Notes: a model not told the origin generated them from the sequence alone. A stretch of DNA of 64,000 nt from Proteromonas lacertae (GCA_002245135.1 NGBS01000325.1:1-64000), one strand, 5' to 3'. Counted from the first letter of the stretch, positions 23,410-34,799 are shown. Numbers and translations are program-made.

Positions 23410-26400
23410 TTAGAATAAACAACAATGTGATTGATTTATTACATCCACCTTTCCTTCTACTTTAATTCCATTTATTTTGATAGTCCCAATTGTAGAAAAT
23501 GTTTCTAAAAATGATTTTAATTCTGATTTCATTATATTCTCATTACACTGTTATTGATAATTCATCTAAACTATCAAATATTTCTTTATTTTCTTTCATT
23601 AATATCAATTCACTTTCATTTAATACATTTCTTGATATATCAATCTTTTCTAAAGGTCTATAATCTTTTAATCTTTCTATTAACATTTTCAATCCTTTCC
23701 CACTCATTCCTATATCTATTCACATGATAAATATCAATTTATTTATAAAATACTTGAAAGATTTAATGATGATTTATGATAAACAAATACATCTAAATAG
23801 CTGCATATTATTTCTATTCCTTCATCTCCAATACAGTTGTTGAAAATTGATATATATGTATATCTCTTGTATGATAAATAATCTACTAACTCTTTTAATC
23901 CTTCATAACTAATATTATTGTTTGATATATTTAGTGTTGTAAATACAATCTGTTTAATAAGTTCAATATGAGAATCATTGATTTTTAAATCTATTTCATT
24001 ATAAATTTATGTTCTTATACTAGAAAAATCAAAATAATATTTCCGTTTTCTTTCTTTTTGAATACAATAGTTTAGATAGCACTCCAGTGCTTCAGTATTC
24101 CACAATGGATTATTAATTATTATAAATGGATAAGACCAGTCATTTAAAGATTTCGAACAAAATGAGTTTAATCCATCTATTTGAATATTATTTCCATTTA
24201 AGTTTATTCCAAAGCAATTATTAATTCTTTCTTCTATATTTACCAATAATATTACACTTTCATCATCTATTGAGGTGTTACTTAAATTCATTTCTTCCTT
24301 AAATACTAACATATTTAATTTATTTAATAATACTTTAAACCCTGTATTACCAATTGGATTATCTATTGAATCAATATTAATTATGACTTTATATGAATAT
24401 ACCATGGATAATTAGCCTTTTGATACAGTTGTTTTCTTTTATGTAGTTCATTAAATATCCTATTCCATCTGAATCAATATGATTATCACTTATATCAAGT
24501 AAATTCATTTGTTCATATTCTCCCAAATTAACAGACTTTAAACCATTTACTAGATATTTTAATCCTATAGAAGATAATCCCATTTCTATTCAACATTATA
24601 TAATAATCATACTAGAACAGTAAACATTGTTGCAATAACAATTAGTTTCACATATTAATAAATGTAAATGCGGAGATAATAATTTCATTCCTTCATCTCC
24701 TATTTCATTTCCATCTAAACGAATATCTTTTAAATTTGGAAGTGAAGAAAAATTTCTAACCAATATTCTAATACCTTTATATGTAAGTTTATTATCTAAA
24801 TAATAGATATATATATTATATTATACTACTCAAATTCAGCTTTATAATTCTTATTAATTCATTAGATCTTAAAGAAATAAATGATTTGATAAAATGGTGA
24901 TCAATTTGTAATTCATTTAAATTGATTTTATAATAGTAAATGGAGTCAACTTTGATGTATTTTACTAATTCTGGAATGTCTTTATCAATCAATATATCTT
25001 TATTACATCTATTAAAATTAAATCTGATGTTTGAAATAGGAAATTTGGAGAATAGAGCTTTTAATCCTCTTGAATGAATGTTATTATATCGAATATCAAT
25101 TCTCTTTAGATTTGGATATTTATATAATTCTTCTGATAATAATATCATTGATTCATCATTCAAATTCATACCTTTTATATTCAATTCATTATCTTTATTG
25201 ATTAGTAAATATAAATATGGAAGTAACAATTTGAAGCCTTTTGGACCAATTGGATTTTCTATTTAAAAAAATAACATCAACTAATAAATACGAAAAAGAT
25301 GAATATATTTACATTTCATATACTCAACTAATCTAATAAATGATTCAATAAAATAAAACGTAAGATTACATCCTGATATATTTAATTTTTGTAGATTTTG
25401 TAATTGATATAATAATAATCCAAATAACGACTGATTTTGGATTGAAATACTTACATCTAAGTAGGTAAAATGTATTGAATTATACCAAAATATAGAGTAT
25501 TTGGATTAATTAACTTCAATATTTTGAATAAAAATAACATTCCTTCTTCACAAAAACATATATACTCAGAATTTATTTTGATTATCTCTTTATTACTTCT
25601 ATCAACAGTAATATAAACTATCATTCTATCTAAATAACATTCTACACCTTCTTTACATTGGTGATACACTTGAAATCTCAATTTTTCTTCTATTGAATAA
25701 TCCATTTTGTATAATTTCATCATCAATAATATTGATAATATAATCTCATTTGATTTATTATTGTATGATTTTATTAATTCATCTCGAATTTCATCATATT
25801 TGTAACTTTGGATGTAGTATTCTGTTTGAATATTAAACGGTGGTATTTCTATTAAATAATCATTATTGAATAATATTTCTTTTCTTTCTTTACATATCAT
25901 TATATTATTATCTCCATCTCTCAATATTTCACTCATTTTCATCATTTCTTTTTTCAACTCTTTTAAACTTAATCTATCTTCACTTTTCATTTTCAACATT
26001 CTGAATATCATCTCTTTCATTAAATCATTATCACATTTCACATCTAAACTGTATTTACATTTCACAATATTCTCTTTTGTTTTAATCATGTTATTATCTT
26101 CGTTAAATGGTAATTTCTTTAAAATCATTTCATATAATATACAGCCAATTGACCAAATCACACTTCTCTCATTACATTCTAATCCACTCAATTCTTCTGG
26201 AGTTTTGAAGTAAATATCATATATTCTCATATCTTCATCTTTTCTCAACAAATCCAAGAATAAATCACATAACTTTACAGTCTCATTTTCATCATAAATA
26301 ACATTAGAAATCTTTAAATCTTCTATCACTATATCATATTCAAGTAATATCAACAGAACATCACACAATAAACATATCAAACTGCAAATATCACTGTGTG

Positions 26401-26605
26401 ACAAGGATTTATTATGAATTATCTCTCTCAAATCTATCAAGTAATATTCTCTTGATATTATGATATATTCACTACAATTATTCAATAGATATATTTCAAA
26501 AGGATAAATAAAGTTTAAACAGCAATCTGACAATAACAAGTTATTCTCTGAGAATATTAATACTTTCTTTTCTTTTATTCCATTTACATTTATAACCTTC
26601 ATCAT
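23410..26605 (-). CDS. Pseudokinase plus leucine-rich-repeat protein (LRR gene B)
   Basis: The first exon (26605 to about 25450) encodes a protein-kinase-like fold. The catalytic-loop position reads IEDLKISNVIYD where HRDLKxxN is expected, DFG is DLF, and the APE-like TPEE and the WSIGCILYEMILKKLPF helix remain. No convincing VAIK lysine or glycine loop is seen, so it is probably a pseudokinase. Then come at least ten LRRs: LQKLNISGCNLTFYF, ENPIGPKGFKLLLPYL, LPNLKDIRLDGNEIGDEGMK, LLDISDNHIDSDGIGYLM, NLSNTSIDDESVILLV, TLNISNNNISYEGLKEL. Small introns separate LRR exons and frame breaks exist near 24600. An open frame runs upstream of 26605 to an acceptor-like TAG near 26673, so an extra 5' exon is possible. 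The C-terminal LRRs are shared with LRR gene A. Confidence 0.6.
23869..24069 (-). repeat. LRR segment nearly identical to 15229-15430
   Basis: It is the partner of the repeat in LRR gene A. Both include an apparent in-frame TAA (here at 24007-24009) that disappears if the 30-nt GTATAA...AATAG segment is removed as an intron, giving DFSN joined to LKINDSHIELIKQ. Confidence 0.85.
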
Positions 26606-26689
26606 CTTAACATCATTTTGATCTTCTATTACAAAATCTACTTCATTAGTACTCCTTTCCTCTCGATATTTTATCTATTACATACAAAA

Positions 26690-26738
26690 TTAATTACAAT
26701 ACTTCAGTATCAGAAAGTAATTTTGAGAATAACATATC
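26690..26738 (+). repeat. Direct repeat, right copy (left copy at 23197-23246)
   Basis: Same orientation as the left copy. It encodes YNTSVSESNFENNISI in a frame that is not part of an evident gene and ends 40 bp before the metallophosphoesterase ATG. Confidence 0.75.
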
Positions 26739-26779
26739 AATCATCAAAAATAGAAATTTGACTCGATTAAGGCTTGATT

Positions 26780-28252
26780 ATGAAATTGAATTTTTTGAAT
26801 ATTTTAATACTCACAAGTCTTTTGCCTTCAATATTATCATATGAACTTTATGATAAAAGACTGAAACTAAATTCTGAAGGAATAATCAAAATTCTACAAG
26901 TATCCCTTTCCTTTCTATAGAAGAATAGTTATCTGATATGACATATGGTTGGAATGAAACATTTGACGTAAATACAACAGAAACCGTGAAAGCTGTCCTT
27001 AAATATGAAAACCCCGATTTTGTAGTAGTAACAGGTGATATGGTTCATCCTCGTCGATGCTCTTTGGATCCACTAAATAAGACCTCATTAGAAAACCGAA
27101 TGGAGTGGTTTAAAACGAAATGGAATATAGCTGTTGAAGAAATTAGAGAAGCTCATATTCGTTATAGTATAGTATTTGGTAATCATGATTATGGTTGTGG
27201 CGTTGGTGTAATTTCAGCAATAGCTCATGATGAAAAATCTAATTATTCTTATACTCAAGTTGGACCTACAGAACTAGGAGGAGGAAATATATCATTTATT
27301 ATTATTATTATTATTATAACTTTAGAATACTTTAATTTATTTACTATATAATTCCAGTATACAATAATGACGAAACAAAAATAGAATTTTTATTATGGTT
27401 TTTTGACAATCATCTTGATATCTGTAAAGGTGAAAAAAGTTATGGCTGTATAAACAATGAACAAATACAGTGGTATATTAATGAATCTAAAAGATACAAT
27501 AAGAAATATAATCAGATAATTCCAGGAGTTGCATTCTTGCATGTTCCTCCTCAAGAATATTTATATGGAATGAAAGTATATTTTCTATTTTATTTTTATT
27601 ATATTTAGAGTAATAATGTATATGGAAATAAAAATCACTTTGTTTCATGTCCACAATATAATTCTGGCTTAATAGATGCGATGATTCAGCAGTATTTATA
27701 ATATATATATAATTAATCTATAATTAATTTATGAATAGAGAGAATATAATAGCAATGTTTGTTGGTCATGATCATGATAATGACCATTACATTAAATATT
27801 CAAAAATTAATCCTTTGAATAATCATAATGTTACTATTTATTTACATTATGGAAGAAGAACCTCTGGTTATTCTTCTAACCCTAAAATGAATGAAGATGG
27901 AGGTAAGGTAATTATTTTACATTCATCTAATCATTCACTCTCAACTTACATCAGAGATAGATTTGGAAATGTAGAATTTCAGCCGTTTAATAATAATGTG
28001 ACTGCCACTTCAAGTGATGCGTTGTGTTTTAATAAGTATTTATATCAAGGCATTCCCTGGCCTAGAGATAATCTATATAAGAAAGTGGAGAAGAGAAGTG
28101 TTGTGAATAATAGATTTTTATATTTACTATTAATTCCGATTATACCTGCGATAGTTTATATCGTATTTCCTTTGTATAATATTGCATATAAGTGGATTAA
28201 TGTTGTGAGAAATGAATCGAGAGGGTTTAGAAGAATTAAAGAGAGCTTCTAA
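26780..28252 (+). CDS. Secreted calcineurin-like metallophosphoesterase with C-terminal membrane anchor
   Basis: The ATG at 26780 gives a signal peptide (MKLNFLNILILTSLLPSILS). The blocks follow the order of the Dcr2/purple-acid-phosphatase-like group: ILQLSDMTYG (motif I), FVVVTGDMVHP (motif II), VFGNHDYG (motif III), AFLHVPPQEYL (motif IV) and MFVGHDHDNDHY (motif V). In motif I the usual DxH reads DMT, so one metal ligand appears lost or the splice is slightly different. A Cys at LCFNKYLYQGIPWP precedes a hydrophobic helix (FLYLLLIPIIPAIVYIVF) and a basic tail, so it is a type I membrane protein facing the lumen or outside. Introns lie near 26900-26929, 27290-27355, 27572-27608 and 27698-27740. 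Confidence 0.78.
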
Positions 28253-28322
28253 ATTTATTAATAATATTTATTTTTCAATAATGTAATGTAATAGACTTTT
28301 TATTTATGTTTTTTATTTTGAA

Positions 28323-28332
28323 TGAAACGGAT
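28323..28332 (+). promoter_or_regulatory. Shared upstream motif TGAAACGGAT
   Basis: The same 10-mer lies 34 bp before this glycosyltransferase ATG and 36 bp before the CCDC25-like ATG (455-464), each followed by a T-rich run. The like spacing suggests a core promoter element. A third copy on the minus strand at 29611-29620 has no gene start nearby. Confidence 0.35.
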
Positions 28333-28356
28333 AATTTTTCTTAAATTTATGTTTTG

Positions 28357-29324
28357 ATGTTGTTAGTGCTTGTGTTAGTCTTTTTCCTATTTATGTCGTT
28401 AATTATTTATTATTGTCTTAAGAAAGAAAACAACAACCCATACATAGATGCAATAAACAAGTTAAATAAATTAGACAAAAATGAAGTGTATAATGAAATT
28501 AAAAAGCAAATTCCTCTTAATGATAATGATTTACATATTGCTTCACCAAATTTATTTCATCCAATAATTCAGATTAATATAGATTTCGATTATGAAGTGG
28601 TATTAGCCATTAATTCTGTCACATATGCATACTTAAGAAGAGTTGCAATACGAAACAATTGGGGGAAGTTGTGTAACAAAGAAAACAAATGTAAATTAGT
28701 TTTTTTCAGTGGTTATTCCAAATTAGCATCTCAAGAAATATTACAGTTAGAAAATAAACTCTATAATGATTATGTAGAATATGATTTTCAAAACAGTTAT
28801 TTAAATCTAACTATTCTATCATGTTCAATCATTAAGTATTGCTATGCAGCATTTCCTAGACTAAAATATCTAATAAAAGCTGATAGTGATGTAATAGTTA
28901 ATCTTACCAGTGTTATTTAACCGTTTTTTCCCAAAAATAAACTCTGAAAAACCAATTGTTATGGGTGAAAAAGAATGTCCTTGTAAAATGACATCTCGCC
29001 ATAAAGATATAAATTCAACACATTACATCCCTTCTTTCAACCTTAAGAATACAATTCCAGCTTATGTTTTCGGTGGAACAATGATTTTTACTAAAGAATC
29101 TGTGATTAGATTATATCGAACTATATTAACTTATACAGGTCCTCATTTGTATAAAGAAGATGTGAATTTTGGAATACTTGGTAAAGAAGTGTAATATTAG
29201 ATTTAAACAGTTTCTCTATCATATGAAATTGGTGTTTGGATCTCCATCTTGTCCATTCTCTGAGAACATAATAGCTGCTGAAGGATATGATGAAAATACC
29301 ATTCCAAAGTGTAAAATGAAGTGA
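28357..29324 (+). CDS. Family 31 beta-1,3-galactosyltransferase-like enzyme
   Basis: The protein is a type II Golgi glycosyltransferase. The ATG at 28357 leads straight into a membrane anchor (MLLVLVLVFFLFMSLIIYY). Family blocks follow: YLRRVAIRNNWGK (the RRxxIRxTW motif), YLIKADSDVIVN with the DxD metal/nucleotide-sugar site, IPAYVFGGTMIFTKES and YKEDVNFGILG (the EDV block). Near 28912 a one-base shift breaks the frame between VNLTSV and LFNRFFPKIN, in the normal position of the fold, so it is probably an error or a recent lesion. A short intron (about 29189-29210) precedes the last exon, which ends IPKCKMK. Confidence 0.8.
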
Positions 29325-29674
29325 TATTGGAGCTATATATTATAGTATTAAGTTAATTAAGATGAATTATAAAGAAATCAAGTCTTATCAGCTTCTTCAT
29401 GAATAATTCCAAAGCTAAACATCTTTTATATCATTTTTCTTTATAGTTATGCAATATATACCTTTAAATGTGTAATGTTGTGAATAATGGGGTAAAAACA
29501 TCATAATTTTATAATTATTCATATAGTATACACAAAAATAAATATATTGTGTTGAATTTCTTGTCTGATCATGAATAAAATGAAGAAATGAGAAATTAAA
29601 ATGATAAAATATCCGTTTCAGTATTAATAAAAACAAAAATAAAAACAATAAGAATGTAATAATTAACAATTAAC
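29325..29674. other. Convergent spacer
   Basis: This spacer lies between the 3' ends of the glycosyltransferase (plus) and the EEP module (minus). I see no gene; it is AT-rich with a lone copy of the TGAAACGGAT motif on the minus strand. Confidence 0.5.
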
Positions 29675-30740
29675 TCATTTTAAATTCTCAGTTGAAGTTC
29701 TTTCTTCCCATTCACAGTAAATTGGATAATGGTCTGACAGATTATAGGTCAATTCGTTTCTAACGGTATTGCAGCGCATCTTATACAAATTATTGAATGC
29801 TTTATTCACTAAAACATAATCTAATCGTAAATGAATTGTCTAAATAGATATAAATAACTAAATAACTATATACATTATCAAATATTTGATCATGAGGAAT
29901 ATTGGTAGGTGTAGTAGTTCCACAATCTTTACACATATCAATAAATCCATTTTCTAACAATCTATTCATTGGTTCATAATATAATGACCCATTTACAGAT
30001 AATTTTTCTCTTAAATGATTCTGTCTAACAAGATAATAATAATTAAAAAATATAATATATCTATACAATGGTATTTTACTTTCCAAATTAATTTCTTTAT
30101 AATATTCTTCATCACTTTTTGCAACAGTATTAAAATCTCCAGCTAAGATGATTGGTTCATTATTCTTCATTGAAACTGATAAATGACTTAACAATTTATC
30201 AACTTCTTCTAATCTTGAAATTGCACTATGAGCATGTAAATGTAAACTCTAAATAATATATAAAAATAAAAAATCATACAATATAGTGAATATTATTCAT
30301 TTTTACTTCAATAAAACCTCTTTCAAAATCTAACACTCTTGGTTTTTCAAATAACACAGTAAAAGGATTTTCACTAATAATACCTACTGGGTAATCATTA
30401 GATTCATAGACTGATGTGACTCTAGAATAACTATATCCCAAAAATGATGAAAAATCACTAAACTTATCATATTCTACTCCTACAAATGATTCTTGAGTTA
30501 ATATGATAGATGGAAATGATGCTATTTATAAAAAAGTATATAATATAAATACAATTTATAAATGATTTAAATTCATCATATCTTCCATCAGCTCCATTCA
30601 ACATATTTATACTCAATAACGATTTCTTTATATTATTTGCATCTCTTTGTGTATCTTGACTTATTTGAGGTGGAAAACCATTATAATTACTATTGTATTC
30701 TTTTCCACTATATCCATTATCATCATCATCATTATCTTTG
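29675..30740 (-). CDS. Endonuclease/exonuclease/phosphatase (EEP) domain, in frame with the hexosaminidase
   Basis: The EEP metal-dependent phosphodiesterase fold is visible: LLSINMLNGADGRYDEF (first strand), ILTQESFVGVEY with the metal-binding Glu, RGFIEV, then SLHLHAHSAISRLEEVDKLL, IILAGDFNTVAKSDEEYY, HLRLDYVLVNKAF and LSDHYPIYCEW with the catalytic Asp-His pair. Introns of about 30 to 60 nt interrupt it. Substrate could be a nucleic acid, a phosphoinositide or sphingomyelin; the sequence does not decide. The first exon (30467-30787) also carries the last part of the hexosaminidase and has no stop or good ATG between the two, so the module is probably the C-terminal part of a fusion protein. 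If it is a separate gene, its start may be the Met in SINMLNG. Confidence 0.75.
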
Positions 30741-32682
30741 TTACTATTTTCATCTATTTCATATGGACTTATTGGAATATCAAACAATTCTAAAAATGAA
30801 GTAAAAGAATGTAAATGTTTATCAAAAAACGGCTATAAATTTTATAAAAACATATAATCATATAATATTATATACAGATTCTTTAATTGAATAGAATTTT
30901 TCACTAACAACACATCCTCTAGGCCACAATCTTTGTTCAATATTCGTATAATCAATTTTCTCACTCCATAAAGCACATTCTCCACCTAATAAATGATGAT
31001 GATGATTATTATTATTAAATGGATTAACATCATATTTCAATAAATCACTCCATTTTGTATCCCAATCTAAATAATAATAAGTTGATTGAATTGCATCTCT
31101 TCCTTCATTTATTGCTGTTTGAATTGATTCATATCCTATTGGAGAATAGTTTGGCCAACTTTTCCACCCCTGTAAAGTTACGTTGAGTGGAAATTTTGTT
31201 GTTGATTGATAAGTAAATGCACCTTCCCATAGAACTGGTTTTTTATTATGTGATAATATATAATTTGTTATATTATACAAGTATTGTTCAACTAATTCCC
31301 TATTATTTTTATAATAATGATATATAATACTTTGATGTAATATGATTGGTTAATAAATATTGTTTAATATTATCATTACATTCTAAATAACTATTATCAA
31401 TTTCATCTCCACCTAAGTGAACATAATCATCAGGAAAGAATTCCATAACTTCATCCAATATATCATACTATATATATACATTAATTAAATAAATAAATAA
31501 TAAAAATACAATTAAATTTAAAGTCTTTGAATTAGTTAAATTCAGTACAAACTTATTCATTTCATCATAATCCTTATAATTAATCTTTTTATTATCACAT
31601 TTACAAATAACATCATCAAATACTTTACTTAAAATACCAATATGTGCAGGTGAATCAATTTCAGGAACAACTCTTATTCCATTGTATTTTGCATAATTTA
31701 CTATGTCATTAATCATATTTTTATCATAATATTCACTGTCTTTCCATATCAATTTATTTCCTACTGTTTTCTCATATTTTCTAAGTTTCAATGGAAATGA
31801 AACACCATCTGTAATATGCCAATGTAAAATATTAAATTTATTATATCTCATCCCTAATATGATTCTCTTTATTTTATTAATTGGAATATAATGCCTACTT
31901 GTATCAATTAATACTCCCCTCCATTTATAGTTTGGCTTGTCAATTATTAACGTTGGAAATGGAATTTCTTTAAATGATGGTAATAAAAACTGCAATAATG
32001 TATCTAATGAATATATTAAACCTATTGTTGATGATGTGTTTATATATATTGTATTAGACGATGGAATATCGATTGAGTATGACTCATTCACTCCATATTG
32101 AGGATAATCTAATGAATTTGTGATATTTAGATTAATTATCACTTTTGAGATTTCTGTATCTGGATGTTCTATTTCATTAGTGTTATAAAATTCTGTTTCA
32201 TTGGCTTTATATGATAGACAGTGTTCTTTAATTAAATTAGTAATGTATGTCTTTTCTCTTGTAGATGTGGAAAAAAGATAGAATTCCAAACCTGAAGAGA
32301 GAGATGTGGTATTCTTACCAAAATTTTGATATGAAGGAGTAGGAAATATTCGGATATTTGGAGATACATTGTTTAATAACTTATTCATTCCAACAAACTC
32401 GCAATGTACTATTAAATAGTCATCCTGAGATTTATGACGAACATATTTTGAAACTAAAGCAATCTATACAACAATTTTATTAAAATATATAATTAATACA
32501 AATATCATTACTATGACACAAAAAACACAACCATAACACATTGGTGAGTAGTTATTCTTCTTCACAATTCTTCTGTTCCTTCTAGGCAGTTTTGTAGAAG
32601 GTAATTTTGGATAGTGAAGTTCTGGTATTTTAGTTATTAATGGTTCTGATGGTATATCATCCAATTCCTCATCATAATTCAT
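30741..32682 (-). CDS. Membrane-anchored beta-N-acetylhexosaminidase (GH20)
   Basis: This GH20 enzyme removes terminal GlcNAc/GalNAc in lysosome-like compartments or at the surface. The ATG at 32682 (MNYDEELDDIPSEPLI) precedes a basic stretch and a membrane helix (VFCVIVMIFVLIIYF), so it is a type II protein. Next come the family N-domain, YKWRGVLIDTSRHYIPI, KFNILHWHITDGVSFPL, VVPEIDSPAHIG and, after an intron, DYVHLGGDEID with the catalytic Asp-Glu. Later blocks are VLWEGAF, LGGECALWSE and RLWPRGCVVSEKFYS. An in-frame TAG at 32464-32466 vanishes if a 45-nt intron (GTATAG...CTCAG) is removed. The last exon adds FFDKHLHSFTSFLELF and then an Asn/Asp-rich linker that runs into the EEP domain. 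Confidence 0.85.
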
Positions 32683-32783
32683 TTTTGAAAAATCAAGCTT
32701 GTTTGTTTCACAAATCACTTTTTTAAGACATCTAATAGTAAAATAAAAAAAGTAAAAGAAACAAATTATTAATAATTTTTAAA

Positions 32784-34210
32784 CTATATTTTATCATTTG
32801 GTTCATCAGACATCTCTTGATCACTCATCTGTTTCTGATACTCTTCTTTAATAGTCGAAATACCATACACTTTACATAATTCAGTCAAATAATCTCTATG
32901 GTTTGAAAACATATATTTTAATCCATTAAACATAGCTAAATCATAATTATTCCCACCTTTCTTCTCCTCTTCAGCACCAAATACTTTTGCTAGTTGATTC
33001 CAAGCTTGAATTGATCTTTTTCTATGTGTTTCAGTTGAAAGTGTCATATCACTACTTGGTTTGTAGGGTCTCATACTTCCATAGTTATTTGACAAATCAC
33101 AATTATTCCCAAGACTTATATTTTCATTCTCAAAATTTTCTTTTAATAATTTGTTCATTTGTTTTCGATCAGTTTTGTTTATTCCTTCTATTAAATATCG
33201 AAAATAAAAAGTTTTTTCTAATTTGCTACTTGATTTTAGTTCTTTGAGAAATGAATTACATCCTGTTTTGATGTATTTTTCATTTATTAATTGTTGTTGT
33301 TGTTGTTGTTGAATGTTAGTGTTTGAAGGTAAAATATTTTTCCCTTTTTTCATTTTATTTTCATTGATACTATTTTTTATTTCTGTTTGACCATTTGTAG
33401 ATGAAATATTAGAAGACATTTCAATATTCGGATTTTGAATAGTTAATTGTTGTTGATTTTGATTCTGTATAGATGATGATAATGATTGAGATAATTGCAT
33501 TTGCTGTTGTTGTTGTTGCTGCTGCTGTTCTGATGGAGGTGTTTGTGATGGTAATTGTTGTGTTATTTGTTGATCTGAAGATTGAGATTGCTGCTGATGT
33601 TGTGGCTGTTGTTGGAGAGGAGGTAAATATGTATTAAGAATAGAAGAATTTGAATTGGTTGATAATAATGAATCAGAATGATCAAATGAATATGGATATT
33701 GTATGTACTGATTCATTGGTGTATTAGTTTTATTTAAATTACTAGAATTATTGTTATTGTTATTATTATTATTAGAATATTCATTTGATTCTTCTTTTTT
33801 TATTTTTCTTCTTTGATTATTAAACCATTGTCTTACTTCTTGAACTGGTAGTTGTGTTTGTTCTGATAAACTAATAATTTCAGCTCGATTAGGTTTGTGG
33901 TTAGTTTTAAATGCTTCAATAAGTCTATTTAACTGATTCCTAGATTTCTTCTTTTTCGGTGCTCCTTTTAAATCAGTATGCGCTTTTCTCCTTTGTGGAT
34001 ATATTCTGCTAATATAAAAGTCTATAGAGGTGTAATATACAAATCGCTCTCCTGTTGCTGTTGCTGTGGTAAATTCGGTTGTAGTCTTTCAAATACATAA
34101 GTTTGTTCAGGTATATCAATACCTTGAAACTGATTTTGATACAATGATTGACTATTTGATATATTTCTACATTAATACGGATCAGTAAACTGATTTGAAC
34201 TCTGATACAT
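32784..34210 (-). CDS. Homeodomain transcription factor with polyglutamine tracts
   Basis: The ATG at 34210 starts MYQSSNQFTDPY, followed by an in-frame TAA (about 34172-34174) and then an open Gln-rich frame. After an intron (about 34010-34041) the homeodomain follows: a basic arm RIYPQRRKAHTDLKGAPKKK, helices through LNRLIEAFKTNHKPNRAEI and the recognition helix VQEVRQWFNNQRRKIKK, with the invariant W-F-x-N-x-R. Downstream is a long region with poly-Asn and poly-Gln (about 33290-33320, 33490-33530) and a conserved-looking helical C-terminus ending SDEPNDKI. The early TAA leaves no ATG before the homeodomain, so it is a sequence error, a broken gene, or the true first exon lies elsewhere. 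Confidence 0.8.
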
Positions 34211-34431
34211 ATTTTTTGATACAAACAACTTTTTATATGATGAGAAAAAGACAAAAACAATTCAGTCAAGCCAAACCAATTTTTAGATATTATATTTAGG
34301 AATTATAATAAGAAATATGTGCAATACTTGTACATCTATTTCTAATCAAATTTTTACTTTTAATTCATCTTCAAATTCGTTTTTATTAATCATAACTATT
34401 TATCAATAAAAATTCAAACTTAAATCAATAA

Positions 34432-34513
34432 GACAACGTGGCCGAGTGGTTAAGGCGATGGCCTGCTAAGTCATTGGGATTTTCCCGCGTGAGTTCGAAT
34501 CTCATCGTTGTCG
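34432..34513 (+). tRNA. tRNA-Ser (GCT)
   Basis: The acceptor stem GACAACG pairs with CGTTGTC (34506-34512). The D arm is GGCCGAGTGGTTAAGGC, the anticodon loop CTGCTAA gives anticodon GCT, the long variable arm TGGGATTTTCCC is typical of serine, and the T loop is GTTCGAATC. There is no intron. An identical copy lies inverted at 42714-42795. Homology between the inverted arms starts within a few bases of the tRNA 5' end. Confidence 0.95.
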
Positions 34514-34799
34514 AATGTTTTTCTTTTTTATCTCATTTTATAGAGCTTCTAAATTATTTTTAACATATAATATTAATGGTAAACACTTGATTTAATATTT
34601 TTAAATAATTTTTATATATTTTAAAGAAAACATCAATATCTAACTTTATAAAATCGTATTAACATCCAAAAATTGTCGCATATTATCTATTCATAAGTAA
34701 TCAACTAATATTCATTCTATACTCTACCTTGTACGTTAATACAAATAATACACTGTAAATTCTACTGTAAATACATCAAAATACAGTTGAGAATTAAAA

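Noticed and set aside
15368-24009. Shared in-frame TAA in both LRR genes as evidence of common pseudogenisation
   Set aside because: A 30-nt segment with proper GTATAA...AATAG borders removes the stop and joins DFSN to LKINDSHIELIKQ in frame in both copies, so it is best read as an intron.
14845-24600. CRISPR-like or satellite array in the LRR regions
   Set aside because: The repeats are protein-level LRR units of 24 to 29 residues with diverged DNA, not identical short repeats with spacers.
32464-32466. In-frame TAG after the membrane helix of the hexosaminidase as a gene break
   Set aside because: A 45-nt GTATAG...CTCAG segment, a multiple of three, can be spliced out and keeps the frame.
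20498-34174. Reassigned TAA codon (stop to sense) suggested by in-frame TAA in the NTPase-USP and homeobox genes
   Set aside because: TAA ends many genes exactly at conserved C-termini (aldo/keto reductase copies 1 and 3, SAH hydrolase, PDI), and TAG and TGA are used as stops too. Local lesions or errors are more likely.
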